The notes beneath the pieces are model-generated. The model saw only the letters and a list, made by a program, of their open reading frames with translations, had not been told where the DNA came from and searched no databases. A stretch of 64,000 bases of DNA, taken from Avichristensenella sp031550535 (GTDB lineage: Bacteria; Bacillota; Clostridia; Christensenellales; Aristaeellaceae). Shown piece by piece: positions 1-8,349 of this stretch (position 1 is the first letter of the stretch; the number at the start of each line of letters is the position of its first letter). The translations under genes were made by a program, and so were the position numbers. The DNA lies in contig JAVBOM010000038.1 of assembly GCA_031550535.1 (NCBI GenBank), positions 41,694-105,693 on the forward strand, read 5' to 3'.

Positions 1-2
1 AG

Positions 3-137
3 ACCGAGTACCCGGACTTCACGGAGCGTGCGCTCGGGTTCAAGCGGTTTTCCGACCTGCTGAAGGCGCTGGAAAAGAACGGCGTGTGCAAGGTGGAGAT
101 GGACGAGCAGAACTCCATGCTGGTGCGCATTCTATGA
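3..137 (+). CDS. C-terminal fragment of an OST-HTH/LOTUS-like protein (partial)
   Basis: The window opens inside this gene, so only the last 44 codons and the TGA are visible. The residues (pattern EYPDF..RALGFKRFSDLLKAL) resemble the OST-HTH/LOTUS fold often found at the C-terminus of NYN/PIN-like ribonucleases. The assignment rests on this short tail and is tentative. The stop overlaps the next start in an ATGA, so the two genes are probably translationally coupled. Confidence 0.5.
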   Translation, partial: TEYPDFTERALGFKRFSDLLKALEKNGVCKVEMDEQNSMLVRIL

Positions 138-1132
138 CGGAAGCGCGCTGCCTTCGCTCCCGGGACACGCACCCCCACCGCAATTTGGCGAGAGAAGAAG
201 CTCTGCTGCTGGGGTACGGCGCGGGCGGCCCCGATATTCCGGCGCTGTATCTGTGGCAAAACGCCAAGACCGTGGTCATCGGCAGGAACCAGAACGCGTG
301 GCGCGAGTGCCGCACCGGTTTGCTGGAATCCGAGGGCGGTGTGCTGGCCCGCCGGACGACGGGCGGCGGCGCGGTGTTCCACGACCTGGGCAACCTGAAT
401 TTCAGCTTCCTGATGCCGCGCGGGGTGTACGACCTCGCGCGGCAGCTCTCCGTTGTGCGGGCGGCGGTGCGTTCCTTCGGGATCGACTGCGCGTTCTCCG
501 GCAGAAACGATCTGCTGGCGGGCGGGCGGAAGTTCTCCGGCAACGCGTTCCGCTTCACCCGGGACGGCGCGCTGCATCACGGCACGCTGATGGTGGCCGT
601 GGACGCGGGGCGGATGGGGCGGTCTCGGGAGGTATCGCCGGAAAAGCTTGCGGCCCGGGGCGTGAAATCCGTGGCGTCGCGCGTGGTGAACCTTGGCGAG
701 CTGGGCGATGTGACCATCGAGGCCTTGGCGGCCGCGATGTTCTGTGCGTTCCGGGCGGAGTACGGGGATGCGCCCGTGGAGGACATGGACGCGCTGACGC
801 TGCCGGAGTATGAGGCCCTGGCGGCGCGGAACGCGGCCTGGGAATGGAACTACGGCGCGGCGCCGTCGTTTGACGCATCGTTCTCCACGCGGTTCGAGTG
901 GGGTGGCATGGAGGTGCACCTGTCGCTGGAAGAGGGGCGCGTCCGCGCCTGCCGGGTGTACACGGACGCGATGGACCCGGATCTGGCGGCGCGGGTGGAG
1001 GCGAAACTTGCGGGCTGCCCGCTGGACGCTATGGCGCTGCGGGCGCGGTTTTGCGCGGATGCCGAACCAAACGGCGGAGAAAAAGGCGCGGACGGGGACA
1101 TCGGCGATTGGCTGGGGTCTCTGGCGCTTTGA
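134..1132 (+). CDS. lplA: Lipoate-protein ligase A
   Basis: This 332-residue protein should attach lipoate to lipoyl domains through a lipoyl-adenylate, in the cytoplasm. It has the biotin/lipoate ligase core: RRTTGGGAVFHD at residues 73-84 and GRNDLL..GRKFSGNAF at about 123-139, which carries the conserved lysine. A C-terminal accessory domain follows, as in full-length LplA. I chose the ATG at 134 because it overlaps the upstream TGA; an earlier in-frame ATG at 86 lies inside the previous gene. No lipoylated enzyme is encoded in the window, so its substrate is not visible. Confidence 0.88.
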   Translation: MTEARCLRSRDTHPHRNLAREEALLLGYGAGGPDIPALYLWQNAKTVVIGRNQNAWRECRTGLLESEGGVLARRTTGGGAVFHDLGNLNFSFLMPRGVYDLARQLSVVRAAVRSFGIDCAFSGRNDLLAGGRKFSGNAFRFTRDGALHHGTLMVAVDAGRMGRSREVSPEKLAARGVKSVASRVVNLGELGDVTIEALAAAMFCAFRAEYGDAPVEDMDALTLPEYEALAARNAAWEWNYGAAPSFDASFSTRFEWGGMEVHLSLEEGRVRACRVYTDAMDPDLAARVEAKLAGCPLDAMALRARFCADAEPNGGEKGADGDIGDWLGSLAL

Positions 1133-1164
1133 GCTACAGTCTGACTGTCTGAAAGGAAGCATCT

Positions 1165-2202
1165 ATGAAAACGATCGTCATCATCGGCGCGGGCATGATG
1201 GGCTCCGCGCTCAGCGTTCCCGCCACGGACAACGGGCACCGCGTCCGCGTCGTCGGCACGCATCTGGACCGCGGGATCATTGACCACGCCCGCGCGAACC
1301 ACTTTCACCCGGCCATGCAGCGGAAGCTCCCGGCCCAGAACGAGTACTACCAGATCGAGGATCTGGAAACGGCGCTCGCCGGCGCGGACATGGTGATCTG
1401 CGGCGTCAGCAGCTTCGGCGTGGACTGGTTTGGCACGCACGCGCTCCCGCGCATCCCCGCTAGCGTGCCGGTGCTGTCGGTCACGAAGGGCTTGCTGGAC
1501 CTGCCGGACGGCGCGATGAAGACGTTCCCCGCCGTGTGGGACGAGATGTGCGGCCTGGGCCACACCATCAGCGCCATCGGCGGCCCGTGCACCAGCTATG
1601 AGCTGGCCGACCGGCATCACAGCGCCGTCGCGTTCTGCGGGCCGGACATGGAGAAGCTGCGCTGGCTGAAAAGCGTGATGGAGACGGACTATTACCACGT
1701 CTCGCTGTCCACGGACGTGGTGGGCGTGGAGTGCGCGGTCGCGCTGAAGAACGCGTACGCGCTGGGCGTGTCGCTCGCCATCGGCATGTCGGAAAAGGCG
1801 ACGGGCGGTGAAGGCCCGCTCGCGTACAACCCCCAGGCCGCGCTGTTCGGCCAGAGCGTGCGCGAGATGGGGCGCATCCTGGCGCTTGTCGGCGGCGGGG
1901 CGGAGAACATCGTCTACGGCGCGGGCGACCTGTACGTGACGGTCTTCGGCGGCAGAACGCGCAGGCTCGGCTCGCTGCTGGGCCAGGGCATCCCGTTTGG
2001 CGAGGCGATGGAGCGGCTGAGCGGCGTCACGCTGGAGAGCGTCGCCATTGCCACGCGCACCGTGCGCGCCGTCAGCGCGCTGGCCAAGGCCGGCAAGGCG
2101 GATCGCGGCCAGTTCCCGCTGCTGTTCCACATCGGGCGGCTGCTCGACGGGGAGACGGGCATTGACATCCCGTGGAAGGCGTTTGAGGAAGAGCGGGCGT
2201 AA
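1165..2202 (+). CDS. GpsA-like NAD(P)-dependent glycerol-3-phosphate dehydrogenase
   Basis: This 345-residue protein has an N-terminal Rossmann motif (GAGMMGSAL) and the C-terminal GpsA all-helical domain. The ALKN motif holding the catalytic lysine and the GGRTRRLG nucleotide-contact segment are present. The family reduces dihydroxyacetone phosphate to sn-glycerol 3-phosphate for phospholipid synthesis. The dinucleotide motif is GAGMMG rather than the usual GNAWGT, and overall similarity looks modest, so it may be a paralogue with another substrate. AAGGAAG lies upstream of the ATG. It follows lplA by 32 bp and is probably in the same transcript. Confidence 0.75.
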   Translation: MKTIVIIGAGMMGSALSVPATDNGHRVRVVGTHLDRGIIDHARANHFHPAMQRKLPAQNEYYQIEDLETALAGADMVICGVSSFGVDWFGTHALPRIPASVPVLSVTKGLLDLPDGAMKTFPAVWDEMCGLGHTISAIGGPCTSYELADRHHSAVAFCGPDMEKLRWLKSVMETDYYHVSLSTDVVGVECAVALKNAYALGVSLAIGMSEKATGGEGPLAYNPQAALFGQSVREMGRILALVGGGAENIVYGAGDLYVTVFGGRTRRLGSLLGQGIPFGEAMERLSGVTLESVAIATRTVRAVSALAKAGKADRGQFPLLFHIGRLLDGETGIDIPWKAFEEERA

Positions 2203-2238
2203 ACAAGGCAATCAGAAGGTATCACACAGGAGAGACGC

Positions 2239-3174
2239 ATGAAGGCAAAAGTCCAACGCATCGCCATCCCGGAGGGCAAACGGACCGTCTGCATCAGCGA
2301 TGTACACGGAAACCTAGGCCTTCTCACACGGCTGTTGGAGAAGGTCGCTTACTGTCTGGATGATTTCCTGATCCTCTTGGGCGACCTGTACCTCAAGGGC
2401 AAGCAAGGCCCCGAAACGCTCGCGTTTATCATGGCGCTATCGCAGAATCCCGGTGTCCACGCGTTGCGTGGGAACTGCGATTTCGTGGCGGAGCGCCATT
2501 CCGCGAAAGAGGCGGCTTGGCTGGAGGGTCTGCCCCACATCATCGCGTCGGACGCGTATGTCTTCGTCCATGCCGGCATCACCCCCGCGCCGCTGGAAGA
2601 GCAGGACGCCGCATCCTGTGTCAGGCAGGACGCGTTCATGGAGCAGGGGCATGCGTTTGACCGATACGTCATCGCGGGCCATTGGCCCACCGTCAACTAC
2701 ACCCGCGAAATCCCGTGCATGAACCCAATTGTGAACGAACAGAGCCGCATTGCAGCCATTGATGGTGGCAACTGCGTCAAGCCCGGCGGGCAGCTCAACG
2801 CGCTGATTATCCGGGACGGCGCGTTTTCCTTCGATTCCGTGGACGATCTGCCGGTTGCGCGGGTGAAAGCGGCGCAGGCGGCGAGCGGAGGGCTGAACAT
2901 CACCTGGCTGGACCGCTTTATCGAGCCGGTGCGCGAAGGGGAGGAATGGAGCCTTTACCGGCACATCACGACGGGAAAGACGATCGCGCTCCCGACCCAA
3001 AGCGTGTGGACGGATGCGGACGGCAACCTGTGCGCGGGCGGGTACGCGACGGATTATCACCTGCCCGTGGAGGCGGGGGAGACTGTCTCGCTCGTTGCGC
3101 GGTTCGGCGACCGGGTTTTTGCGAAGAAGAATGGCGTGGCCGGGTGGGTACGGGCAGAATGCTTGGGATCATGA
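2239..3174 (+). CDS. Calcineurin-like metallophosphoesterase
   Basis: This 311-residue cytoplasmic hydrolase shows the metallophosphoesterase motifs in order: SDVHGN (about residue 19), GDLYLKG (about 47) and RGNCD (about 78), then AGHWPT. These ligate two metals in the PPP/MPE fold. The substrate cannot be read from sequence; serine/threonine phosphoprotein, nucleotide or small phosphoester are all possible. About 100 C-terminal residues extend past the catalytic core. AGGAGA precedes the ATG. The gene is 36 bp after the GpsA-like gene and is followed by a terminator. Confidence 0.8.
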   Translation: MKAKVQRIAIPEGKRTVCISDVHGNLGLLTRLLEKVAYCLDDFLILLGDLYLKGKQGPETLAFIMALSQNPGVHALRGNCDFVAERHSAKEAAWLEGLPHIIASDAYVFVHAGITPAPLEEQDAASCVRQDAFMEQGHAFDRYVIAGHWPTVNYTREIPCMNPIVNEQSRIAAIDGGNCVKPGGQLNALIIRDGAFSFDSVDDLPVARVKAAQAASGGLNITWLDRFIEPVREGEEWSLYRHITTGKTIALPTQSVWTDADGNLCAGGYATDYHLPVEAGETVSLVARFGDRVFAKKNGVAGWVRAECLGS

Positions 3175-3176
3175 AA

Positions 3177-3211
3177 GCGATAAGGAGCATCGCGCCCCTT
3201 ACCGCATTTTT
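3177..3211 (+). terminator. Rho-independent terminator after the phosphoesterase gene
   Basis: A 9-bp stem (GCGATAAGG with CCTTACCGC, one G-U pair) and an 11-nt loop are followed by ATTTTT. It begins 3 bp after the stop and lies between converging genes. The reverse strand gives the same stem with a weaker TTT, so it may act both ways. Confidence 0.7.
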
Positions 3212-3219
3212 CTGTTCTA

Positions 3220-4026
3220 TCAACCCTTTTCAACCTTCTGCACAGGGAACAAAATCCCCGTCTCATACTCTTCCAGCGGCACGCCCTCCTCCTCGTCCTT
3301 GATATACCGCTCAAACGCCGGGCCTGCGACCTCATAGTCTGGGTGTTCGCTCATCCATTTCCCAATCGCGTCGTACGCGTGGGGCAGCCCCTCATACGGC
3401 CCGATGTGAATGGTGCTGACGTGCGGCCCGCCGGGTAGCGTTCGCGCGTCTGGGTGTGCCTCCGCGATGGGAAAGGCGGCCTCCACATCCATGTCGTCGT
3501 AGCTGAACTCCTCGCCGTGGTAGATGAATAGCCCCGCGCCGGCGGGTCTCAGGCCGCGCTTTTGCATTTCCTGGTGCAGGTCCTGGAACAGATCGTGTAT
3601 CTGCCCCACGTGAATGTGGCGGCTGATGCCAAAGATTTGCTGTGGCTGGGTTTCCATCAGGATCACCTGGTAGTTTTGTTCCGTACCCATCGGTTCATCC
3701 TCCGTTCTGCTAAGCCGTTGATCCAGGCGGCGCGCCGTGCCTTCCAGCAGGGCCAGCTCCCGATAGAGCGCCAGGCGCTTTTCGTGCAGCCGCGCGGTGA
3801 GCGCGGACTTGTCCAGCGCGAGCAGCTCGCCGATGGTTGCCAGCGGGAAGCGATACTCCTTCAATATCTGAATGGTCGACAGGGTTTCAAGCTGCTCCCA
3901 CGCGTAGTAGCGATACCCGGTTTCGGGATCGACCCGCGCGGGCCGCAGGAGGCCGATGGCGTCATAATGGCGCAGCATGCGCACAGAGATATGGCCAAGC
4001 CTTGAAAACGTGCCGATCGACAGCAT
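3220..4026 (-). CDS. MerR-family regulator with GyrI-like effector domain
   Basis: The protein is 268 residues. Residues 1-70 form a MerR winged helix (GTFSRLGHISVRMLRHYDAI), then comes the dimerisation helix, and about 110-268 are a GyrI/Bacterial-transcription-activator-like ligand pocket. BmrR-type members sense lipophilic cations. I chose the ATG at 4026 because the HTH begins there and GGAGGG precedes it; the reading frame runs further upstream without support. It follows spoIVA on the same strand but has its own MerR-type promoter (19-bp spacer). No obvious efflux target is adjacent. Confidence 0.85.
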   Translation of the reverse strand: MLSIGTFSRLGHISVRMLRHYDAIGLLRPARVDPETGYRYYAWEQLETLSTIQILKEYRFPLATIGELLALDKSALTARLHEKRLALYRELALLEGTARRLDQRLSRTEDEPMGTEQNYQVILMETQPQQIFGISRHIHVGQIHDLFQDLHQEMQKRGLRPAGAGLFIYHGEEFSYDDMDVEAAFPIAEAHPDARTLPGGPHVSTIHIGPYEGLPHAYDAIGKWMSEHPDYEVAGPAFERYIKDEEEGVPLEEYETGILFPVQKVEKG

Positions 4027-4079
4027 TTCGCGCCCTCCTATCCTGGATCGTACATTGATGCATGAACCGGTTCTTCTGC

Positions 4080-4110
4080 AGTATAGCCCCTGCCACAGTG
4101 GTAGAGTCAA
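4080..4110 (-). promoter_or_regulatory. MerR-type promoter with 19-bp spacer and operator
   Basis: On the minus strand a TTGACT -35 (4105-4110) and a TATACT -10 (4080-4085) are 19 bp apart, the long spacing typical of MerR-activated promoters. The spacer holds a 15-bp near-perfect inverted repeat (4090-4104, CTACCAC and GTGGCAG arms). This predicts autoregulation of the MerR gene. Confidence 0.72.
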
Positions 4111-4121
4111 GGGGTAATCCC

Positions 4122-4164
4122 AAAAAGAAAAACCTTCTTCCCCATCGGATGACGGAGAAGAAGG
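4122..4164 (-). terminator. Rho-independent terminator of spoIVA
   Basis: CCTTCTTC pairs with GAAGAAGG, followed on the minus strand by TTTTTCTTTTT. It begins about 20 bp after the spoIVA stop and lies just upstream of the MerR promoter. Confidence 0.8.
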
Positions 4165-4184
4165 CGGAGGCCGGGAAATCAGGG

Positions 4185-5678
4185 CTACAGTAAGATGCAA
4201 ATCATGCCGCCGCCGCCCTCGTTGACGATTTTCGTCAGCATATCCTGCACCTTTTCCTGCGTGTCGCCCGGCATTTGCGACAGCTTGTTGTTCAGGCCCT
4301 CGCGCACCATTTCGTGCAGCGATTTGCCGAAGAAGTTCGTGTTCCAGATGCGCTGCGGGTCGCTCTCGAACTCCGACAGCAGGTACTGGACAAACTCCTC
4401 GCTCTGCTGCTCGGTGCCCACCACGGGCGTTACTTCCGTGGTCAGGTCGGTCTTGATCATGTGCAGCGACGACGCGCTCGCCTTCAGCCGGACGCCGAAA
4501 CGGTTGCCCTGGCGCACGATCTCGGGGTCCTGGAGTGTCAGGTCCGACAGCGCGGGCGTCACGAGGCCATAGCCCGTGGCGCGGACGGATTCCAGCGCGT
4601 CGGCGATGCGGTCATACTCGGTCTTGGCGGCGACGAGTTCCTTCAGCAGCGACAGCAGATGCGCGTCGCCGTGAATTTCCGTGCCGCACTCCTCGCCCAG
4701 AATCGTGTTGAACAGCCCTTCCTTCAGCGGCAGGACCAGACCCAGCAGGCCGTCCGCCAGGGACGAATCGCCCTTTTGCAGCGGTTCAGTGTACTCCGAC
4801 CCCGCGAACGCCTGGGCAATCGCGTCGCTGTCGCGCATGCGGAGCGGTTTGGACGACGCCGCGCGCATCCGGTCAAACAGCGATTGCAGCAGCCAGTGGT
4901 CCTCGTCCAGCGCCTCCACCCACGCGGGCAATTCCACGCGCACCTCGCGCAGCGGGAACGCCAGCAGCATCTGCCCCAGAAGGGATTGGATGTCCGCCTC
5001 GTCCATGGTTTTCGCGTCCAGCGCGATGACCGGCGCGTCGTACTTCGCTTCCAGCGCGTCGCGCAGCTTCTGCGTGTCCGGGCTCTTGGGCGTTGCGCTG
5101 TTCAGCGCCACGACAAAGGGCTTGCCAAGCTGCTGCAGCTCGCGCACGACGCGCTCCTCCGCCTCCGCGTAGGCCGAGCGGGGGATGTCCGTAATGCTGC
5201 CGTCGGTCGTCACCACCAGGCCGATGGTGCTGTGGTCGGCGATCACCTTGCGCGTACCGATTTCGGCAGCGTCCTCAAAGGGGATGTCCTCCTCGTACCA
5301 AGGGGTGTGCACCATGCGGGGCACGTCGTTCTCCTGCGTGCCGAGCACGCCTTTGACCAGATACCCCACGCAGTCCACAAGCCGAACGTGCGCCTGCACA
5401 TCGCCGACGTTTACCTCGGCGGCGTCGTCGGGCACGAATTTCGGCTGCGTCGTCATGATCGTTCGACCGGAACCGCTCACGGGCAGCGCGTCCACCGCGC
5501 GGGCGCGCTTATGCGCGTTATCCAGCAGCGGCACCACCATCTGCTCCATGAACCGCGCGATAAAGGTGGATTTACCCGTGCGCACCGGCCCTACGACGCC
5601 CACGTAAATCTCGCCGTCCGTGCGGTCGGCTATATCCCGGTAAAGATCAAAGGACTCCGTCCGATCTTGAGCCTCCAA
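4185..5678 (-). CDS. spoIVA: Stage IV sporulation protein A
   Basis: SpoIVA is the ATPase that polymerises on the mother-cell face of the forespore to form the coat basement layer. Residues 30-38 are the Walker A motif GPVRTGKST, preceded by the diagnostic FDLYRDIADRT, and the protein ends in the family's GGGMICILL tail. I chose a TTG start at 5678, six bases after a strong GGAGGTGA. That gives 497 residues, close to the usual 492. The ATGs at 5729/5735 would add an unconserved leader upstream of this Shine-Dalgarno. A sigma-E-like -10 (CATATTCT, 5703-5710) lies just upstream of the SD, but a matching -35 is weak. This gene shows the organism forms endospores or derives from one that does. 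Confidence 0.95.
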   Translation of the reverse strand: MEAQDRTESFDLYRDIADRTDGEIYVGVVGPVRTGKSTFIARFMEQMVVPLLDNAHKRARAVDALPVSGSGRTIMTTQPKFVPDDAAEVNVGDVQAHVRLVDCVGYLVKGVLGTQENDVPRMVHTPWYEEDIPFEDAAEIGTRKVIADHSTIGLVVTTDGSITDIPRSAYAEAEERVVRELQQLGKPFVVALNSATPKSPDTQKLRDALEAKYDAPVIALDAKTMDEADIQSLLGQMLLAFPLREVRVELPAWVEALDEDHWLLQSLFDRMRAASSKPLRMRDSDAIAQAFAGSEYTEPLQKGDSSLADGLLGLVLPLKEGLFNTILGEECGTEIHGDAHLLSLLKELVAAKTEYDRIADALESVRATGYGLVTPALSDLTLQDPEIVRQGNRFGVRLKASASSLHMIKTDLTTEVTPVVGTEQQSEEFVQYLLSEFESDPQRIWNTNFFGKSLHEMVREGLNNKLSQMPGDTQEKVQDMLTKIVNEGGGGMICILL

Positions 5679-6202
5679 TTCCCCGTCACCTCCGTTCGTA
5701 GGAGAATATGACGGGGCAGGAAGTTTCATGTCCATCAAAAGCTGAGGCTTTTGATGGAGGGGAGGGCGGGGAGGATTCGGCCTGAAATGCTCTGGCATTT
5801 CCGGGCACACCGAAGGGAAGCGCCCGCAGCACCGGAAGGGAGCGCCCGCTGTGCGGGATAAAGCGACCCGAAGGTGCCGACCGGCACAGAACCGGAGCCG
5901 AGCGCGCCCTGTGGGCGATGAAGCGAGGTGAAGGTTCGCCCTGATACAGAGCAATGGGCGCGAAGGCGACCAGTGCGACAATATCAGGGCGCGTGATGGC
6001 CGCGAATGCGGACAGCGCGATAATGCCGGTCAGCCCTCAGGTAAACGTACAGATTCCGCCGTAAGTCTGCGAGACTGGCTCTGGAATCTGCGCAAATCCA
6101 CCGCACAGGTCGCTGGATTTGATTTCATTCGTAAGGGCCTGCGGGTCCTCTCAAGCTCTCCCGGAATGGGTACGGGAGAAACCGAATGGGATGACCTGAG
6201 AT
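5679..6202. other. 524-bp non-coding region rich in palindromes upstream of spoIVA
   Basis: I see no credible gene here. The part nearest spoIVA has a 26-bp hairpin (5732-5757: CCATCAAAAGC, TGAG, GCTTTTGATGG). Positions 5783-5991 then hold five perfect short palindromes: 5783-5800, 5845-5857, 5874-5887, 5905-5917, and a 10-bp arm pair at 5937-5946/5982-5991. They lie in a degenerate repeat background with unit features such as GCG-A-A-GCG. A 62-codon ORF at 6030-6218 (-) has no supporting features. Confidence 0.6.
5732..5757. repeat. Perfect 11-bp inverted repeat upstream of spoIVA
   Basis: Arms CCATCAAAAGC and GCTTTTGATGG are separated by TGAG. There is no T-run on either side, so an operator or a structured leader is as likely as a terminator. 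It lies about 22 bp upstream of the sigma-E-like -10. Confidence 0.6.
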
Positions 6203-6709
6203 TCACGTCTGGATCCAATAGCGGCAGTGGCCGTCATTTTCATCCTGAAGCACACCGCCGCATTTCTCCGCCACGCGGCGGGAGGCGAGGTTGTCCGGGT
6301 TGATGGTGACGAGCGCCTCCTCAATGCCCAGCGCCTTTGCTTCTTTTAACACAAGGCGCAGCATTTCGGTGGCGTAGCCCTTGCCACGGTACGCGGGCGC
6401 GATGCCGTAGCCGATGTGGCCGCCGGCAACGCGCAGCGTGTCGGACAGAAAGTGGCGCAGCTTCGCCCGGCCGACCGGGATGCCGTCCGCGAAGAACCAA
6501 TAGCACGTCTGCGGCACGTAGCCGGCGGGCAGGTTGACGCCGTGCGCGACTTCATCCTGGCGCAGAAGCCATGCGGCGAAATCCTCAAAGGGCAGCCCCA
6601 TGGCGTCGTTCATGAAGCCATTTTCCTCCGGCATGGACTGGGTGAGATCGTACACGTCGCGGCTGTCGGAAACGGACAGCTGCCGCAGGGAGAATGTGGG
6701 TGTAGACAT
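6203..6709 (-). CDS. GNAT family N-acetyltransferase (RimJ/RimL-like)
   Basis: This 168-residue protein has the acetyl-CoA-binding signature GYGIAPAYRGKGYATEM at about residues 105-121, followed by the conserved NPDNLASRRVAEKCGG segment of the RimJ/RimL type. These transfer acetyl groups to amines on proteins, amino sugars or drugs; the substrate is unknown. I chose the ATG at 6709 because AAAGGAG precedes it. The frame continues upstream only as translated repeat sequence. The SD overlaps the -35 region of the divergent promoter at 6713. Confidence 0.82.
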   Translation of the reverse strand: MSTPTFSLRQLSVSDSRDVYDLTQSMPEENGFMNDAMGLPFEDFAAWLLRQDEVAHGVNLPAGYVPQTCYWFFADGIPVGRAKLRHFLSDTLRVAGGHIGYGIAPAYRGKGYATEMLRLVLKEAKALGIEEALVTINPDNLASRRVAEKCGGVLQDENDGHCRYWIQT

Positions 6710-6712
6710 GGT

Positions 6713-6741
6713 TTGCACTCCTTTGCGATCGATGGTATAAT
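6713..6741 (+). promoter_or_regulatory. Sigma-A promoter for the 6906 operon
   Basis: TTGCAC (6713-6718), a 17-bp spacer and TATAAT (6736-6741). The leader it would drive contains two tandem type A repeats before the Shine-Dalgarno of the 6906 gene. Confidence 0.75.
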
Positions 6742-6767
6742 GATACACTAGATAGACGTTTCCTGGA

Positions 6768-6826
6768 CGGCGGCGTTGATTTGAAAAATCAGGCGCCATA
6801 AGGGAATTCCGCCAGGGATTCCTACC
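6768..6826 (-). repeat. Type A double-hairpin repeat, copy 1
   Basis: First of two tandem copies with a 63-bp period. Read on the minus strand it gives hairpin 1 (GGAATCCC..GGAATTCC, imperfect) and then hairpin 2 (GGCGCC-T-GATTT, AAATC, GCGCC). Confidence 0.8.
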
Positions 6827-6830
6827 TGGA

Positions 6831-6889
6831 CGGCGGCGTTGATTTGAAAAATCAGGCGCCATAAAGGAATTCCGCCAGGAATTCCTACC
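6831..6889 (-). repeat. Type A double-hairpin repeat, copy 2
   Basis: Near-identical tandem partner of copy 1, four bases away. It ends 7 bp before the GGAGG of the 6906 gene and is in the reverse orientation to that gene. Confidence 0.8.
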
Positions 6890-6905
6890 TCACGGAGGTG
6901 TATCG

Positions 6906-7376
6906 ATGTATTCATACCGCCGGCAGCCCGAGGGTGTTAGCCGAAAAACGCGCGACATTCTGATTTTGGTCATCTGTGTGCTGGTCGTGCTCAACGCGCT
7001 GCAGCTATTCAACTACCAGACGACCATGTCGCGCAGTGTCGCGCTGCGGGAGACGCTCGTCGCCCGCGTCCGGCAGGACATTGTCTCCGCGCGGAGCATC
7101 GCGCCGCAACTGTCCAGGAGCGGCGGATCCAACACGCGCCGCTGGCTGTCCCAGACGCGGCAGTACCTCTACGGCATCACCCAACTGAACGAGCTGACGG
7201 AGACGATCTTCGGCGGCGGGCAGAAGCTCGTGCCACAGTCGGCCGTGGACGCCGCGATCGCCGCGGTGGACTCGTGCGAGGCGCTGGAGCAGGAGGGCGT
7301 CGCGTTTGATACGCCGATGAACGAGCTGTGGAAGCAGCTTGACACGCTGCAGGCGGCGGCGGACGCGCTGAATTGA
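6906..7376 (+). CDS. Hypothetical protein with one N-terminal membrane anchor
   Basis: I do not recognise this 156-residue protein. A basic N-terminus (residues 1-18) precedes one hydrophobic segment at about 20-38 (ILILVICVLVVLNALQLF). The rest is a helical, Ala/Leu/Gln-rich domain predicted to lie outside the membrane. It looks like a small membrane-anchored coiled-coil protein. CACGGAGGTG lies 5 bp before the ATG. It is followed after 86 bp by the exported binding-protein-like gene, probably in the same transcript. Confidence 0.65.
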   Translation: MYSYRRQPEGVSRKTRDILILVICVLVVLNALQLFNYQTTMSRSVALRETLVARVRQDIVSARSIAPQLSRSGGSNTRRWLSQTRQYLYGITQLNELTETIFGGGQKLVPQSAVDAAIAAVDSCEALEQEGVAFDTPMNELWKQLDTLQAAADALN

Positions 7377-7462
7377 TCTATTTTAGCATGGGGCCGGGCC
7401 GATAGCAACAGAATATCGCGCGTGCGCGATCCATACCTTCTAAGAAGCAGAGGGGGGATCGC

Positions 7463-8320
7463 ATGCGTGTTTGGCTGATGCGGCTGCGCACGGCGCTTGC
7501 CGCGCTGGCGGCCGTGTATTTGATATGGGCGCTTCCGGCCGCGCTGCGGGATGTGACTCAGCCCAAGAGCGGTGCGGAGGTTCCGGCCAGCCCCATCCGC
7601 GTGCTTCGGGTGTGGATTGCGGAGGACTGGACCGGCAGCGCGGCGCAATGGCTTGGCAAACAGGCCGCCGCGTATGAAAAGGCCAACCGGGGCACGCGGG
7701 TGATCGTCCGGCGCGTCCAGCGGGGCGAATGGCGCGAGGCGGGCGCCGTGCCGCCGGATGTGCTGCTCTTTGACGCGGGCGCGGTGGCGAACCCGGAAGG
7801 GCTGCTGGCGCCGATGGCCCCCTTGCCGGGCATGCGCCCCCTGTTGCAGTCCACGGGCGAGTGGCGCGGGCTGACCTACGCCGTACCGCTGTGCTACGGC
7901 GGGACCGTGCGCCTGGCGAACGACGCGCTGCCGGACGGCCCGGAACTGACGATGACATCCGACCGGGAATGGCAGGAGTTTATCGGCGAGCGGGCGGGAA
8001 CGCTCATCGCCACGGTGCGCGAGGCGCGAAAGCTCGCGGCGCGCGAGGCGGCGGGCAAGGGGTTTCCGTTCCGCGCGGAACCATACGGAGCGGAGACGGA
8101 TAAGCTCCTGATGGCGGGGGTGCTCTGGGGGGACGGCGAAAAAATCGCGCGGGCGGAGGCGTTTGTCTCGTTTCTGCTGGCGCGGGAAGCGCAGAACGCG
8201 CTGCCCGGGTACGGGCTGCTGCCCGCTTCCGCCGAGGCGGACCCGCCGGACGAGGCCGAACAGCCGCTGCTATCCGCGCTGGAAAGAGAGATTCTGTTCG
8301 CGGCGAATGCGTTTGACTAA
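7463..8320 (+). CDS. Membrane-anchored protein resembling an extracellular solute-binding protein
   Basis: This 285-residue protein has an N-terminal hydrophobic segment (about 10-28). It then follows the general layout of family 1 solute-binding proteins: VLRVWIAEDW.., an AAAYEKAN helix, PPDVLLFDAG, and late LMAGVLWGDGEKIARAEAFVSFLL. No lipobox cysteine is present and no transporter genes are adjacent. It is shorter than usual binding proteins (about 400), so it may be a reduced or repurposed member. GAGGGGGG precedes the ATG. Its last codons overlap the -35 of the murB promoter. Confidence 0.55.
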   Translation: MRVWLMRLRTALAALAAVYLIWALPAALRDVTQPKSGAEVPASPIRVLRVWIAEDWTGSAAQWLGKQAAAYEKANRGTRVIVRRVQRGEWREAGAVPPDVLLFDAGAVANPEGLLAPMAPLPGMRPLLQSTGEWRGLTYAVPLCYGGTVRLANDALPDGPELTMTSDREWQEFIGERAGTLIATVREARKLAAREAAGKGFPFRAEPYGAETDKLLMAGVLWGDGEKIARAEAFVSFLLAREAQNALPGYGLLPASAEADPPDEAEQPLLSALEREILFAANAFD

Positions 8321-8342
8321 CATCGCCCAGATGCGGTACAAT
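8313..8342 (+). promoter_or_regulatory. Sigma-A promoter of the murB-rapZ-whiA cluster
   Basis: TTGACT (8313-8318), 18-bp spacer, TACAAT (8337-8342). The -35 overlaps the last codons of the preceding gene. The leader contains a type B repeat. Confidence 0.7.
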
Positions 8343-8349
8343 ATGGAGG

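Noticed and set aside
5679..5981. N-terminal extension of SpoIVA from upstream ATGs
   Set aside because: The extension is not SpoIVA-like, and a strong GGAGGTGA with a TTG six bases on gives the normal protein length.
6740..6890. Peptide MAPDFSNQRR at the N-terminus of several frames
   Set aside because: This is type A repeat DNA read in one frame; it recurs at 49.6 and 55.3 kb and is not a conserved protein motif.
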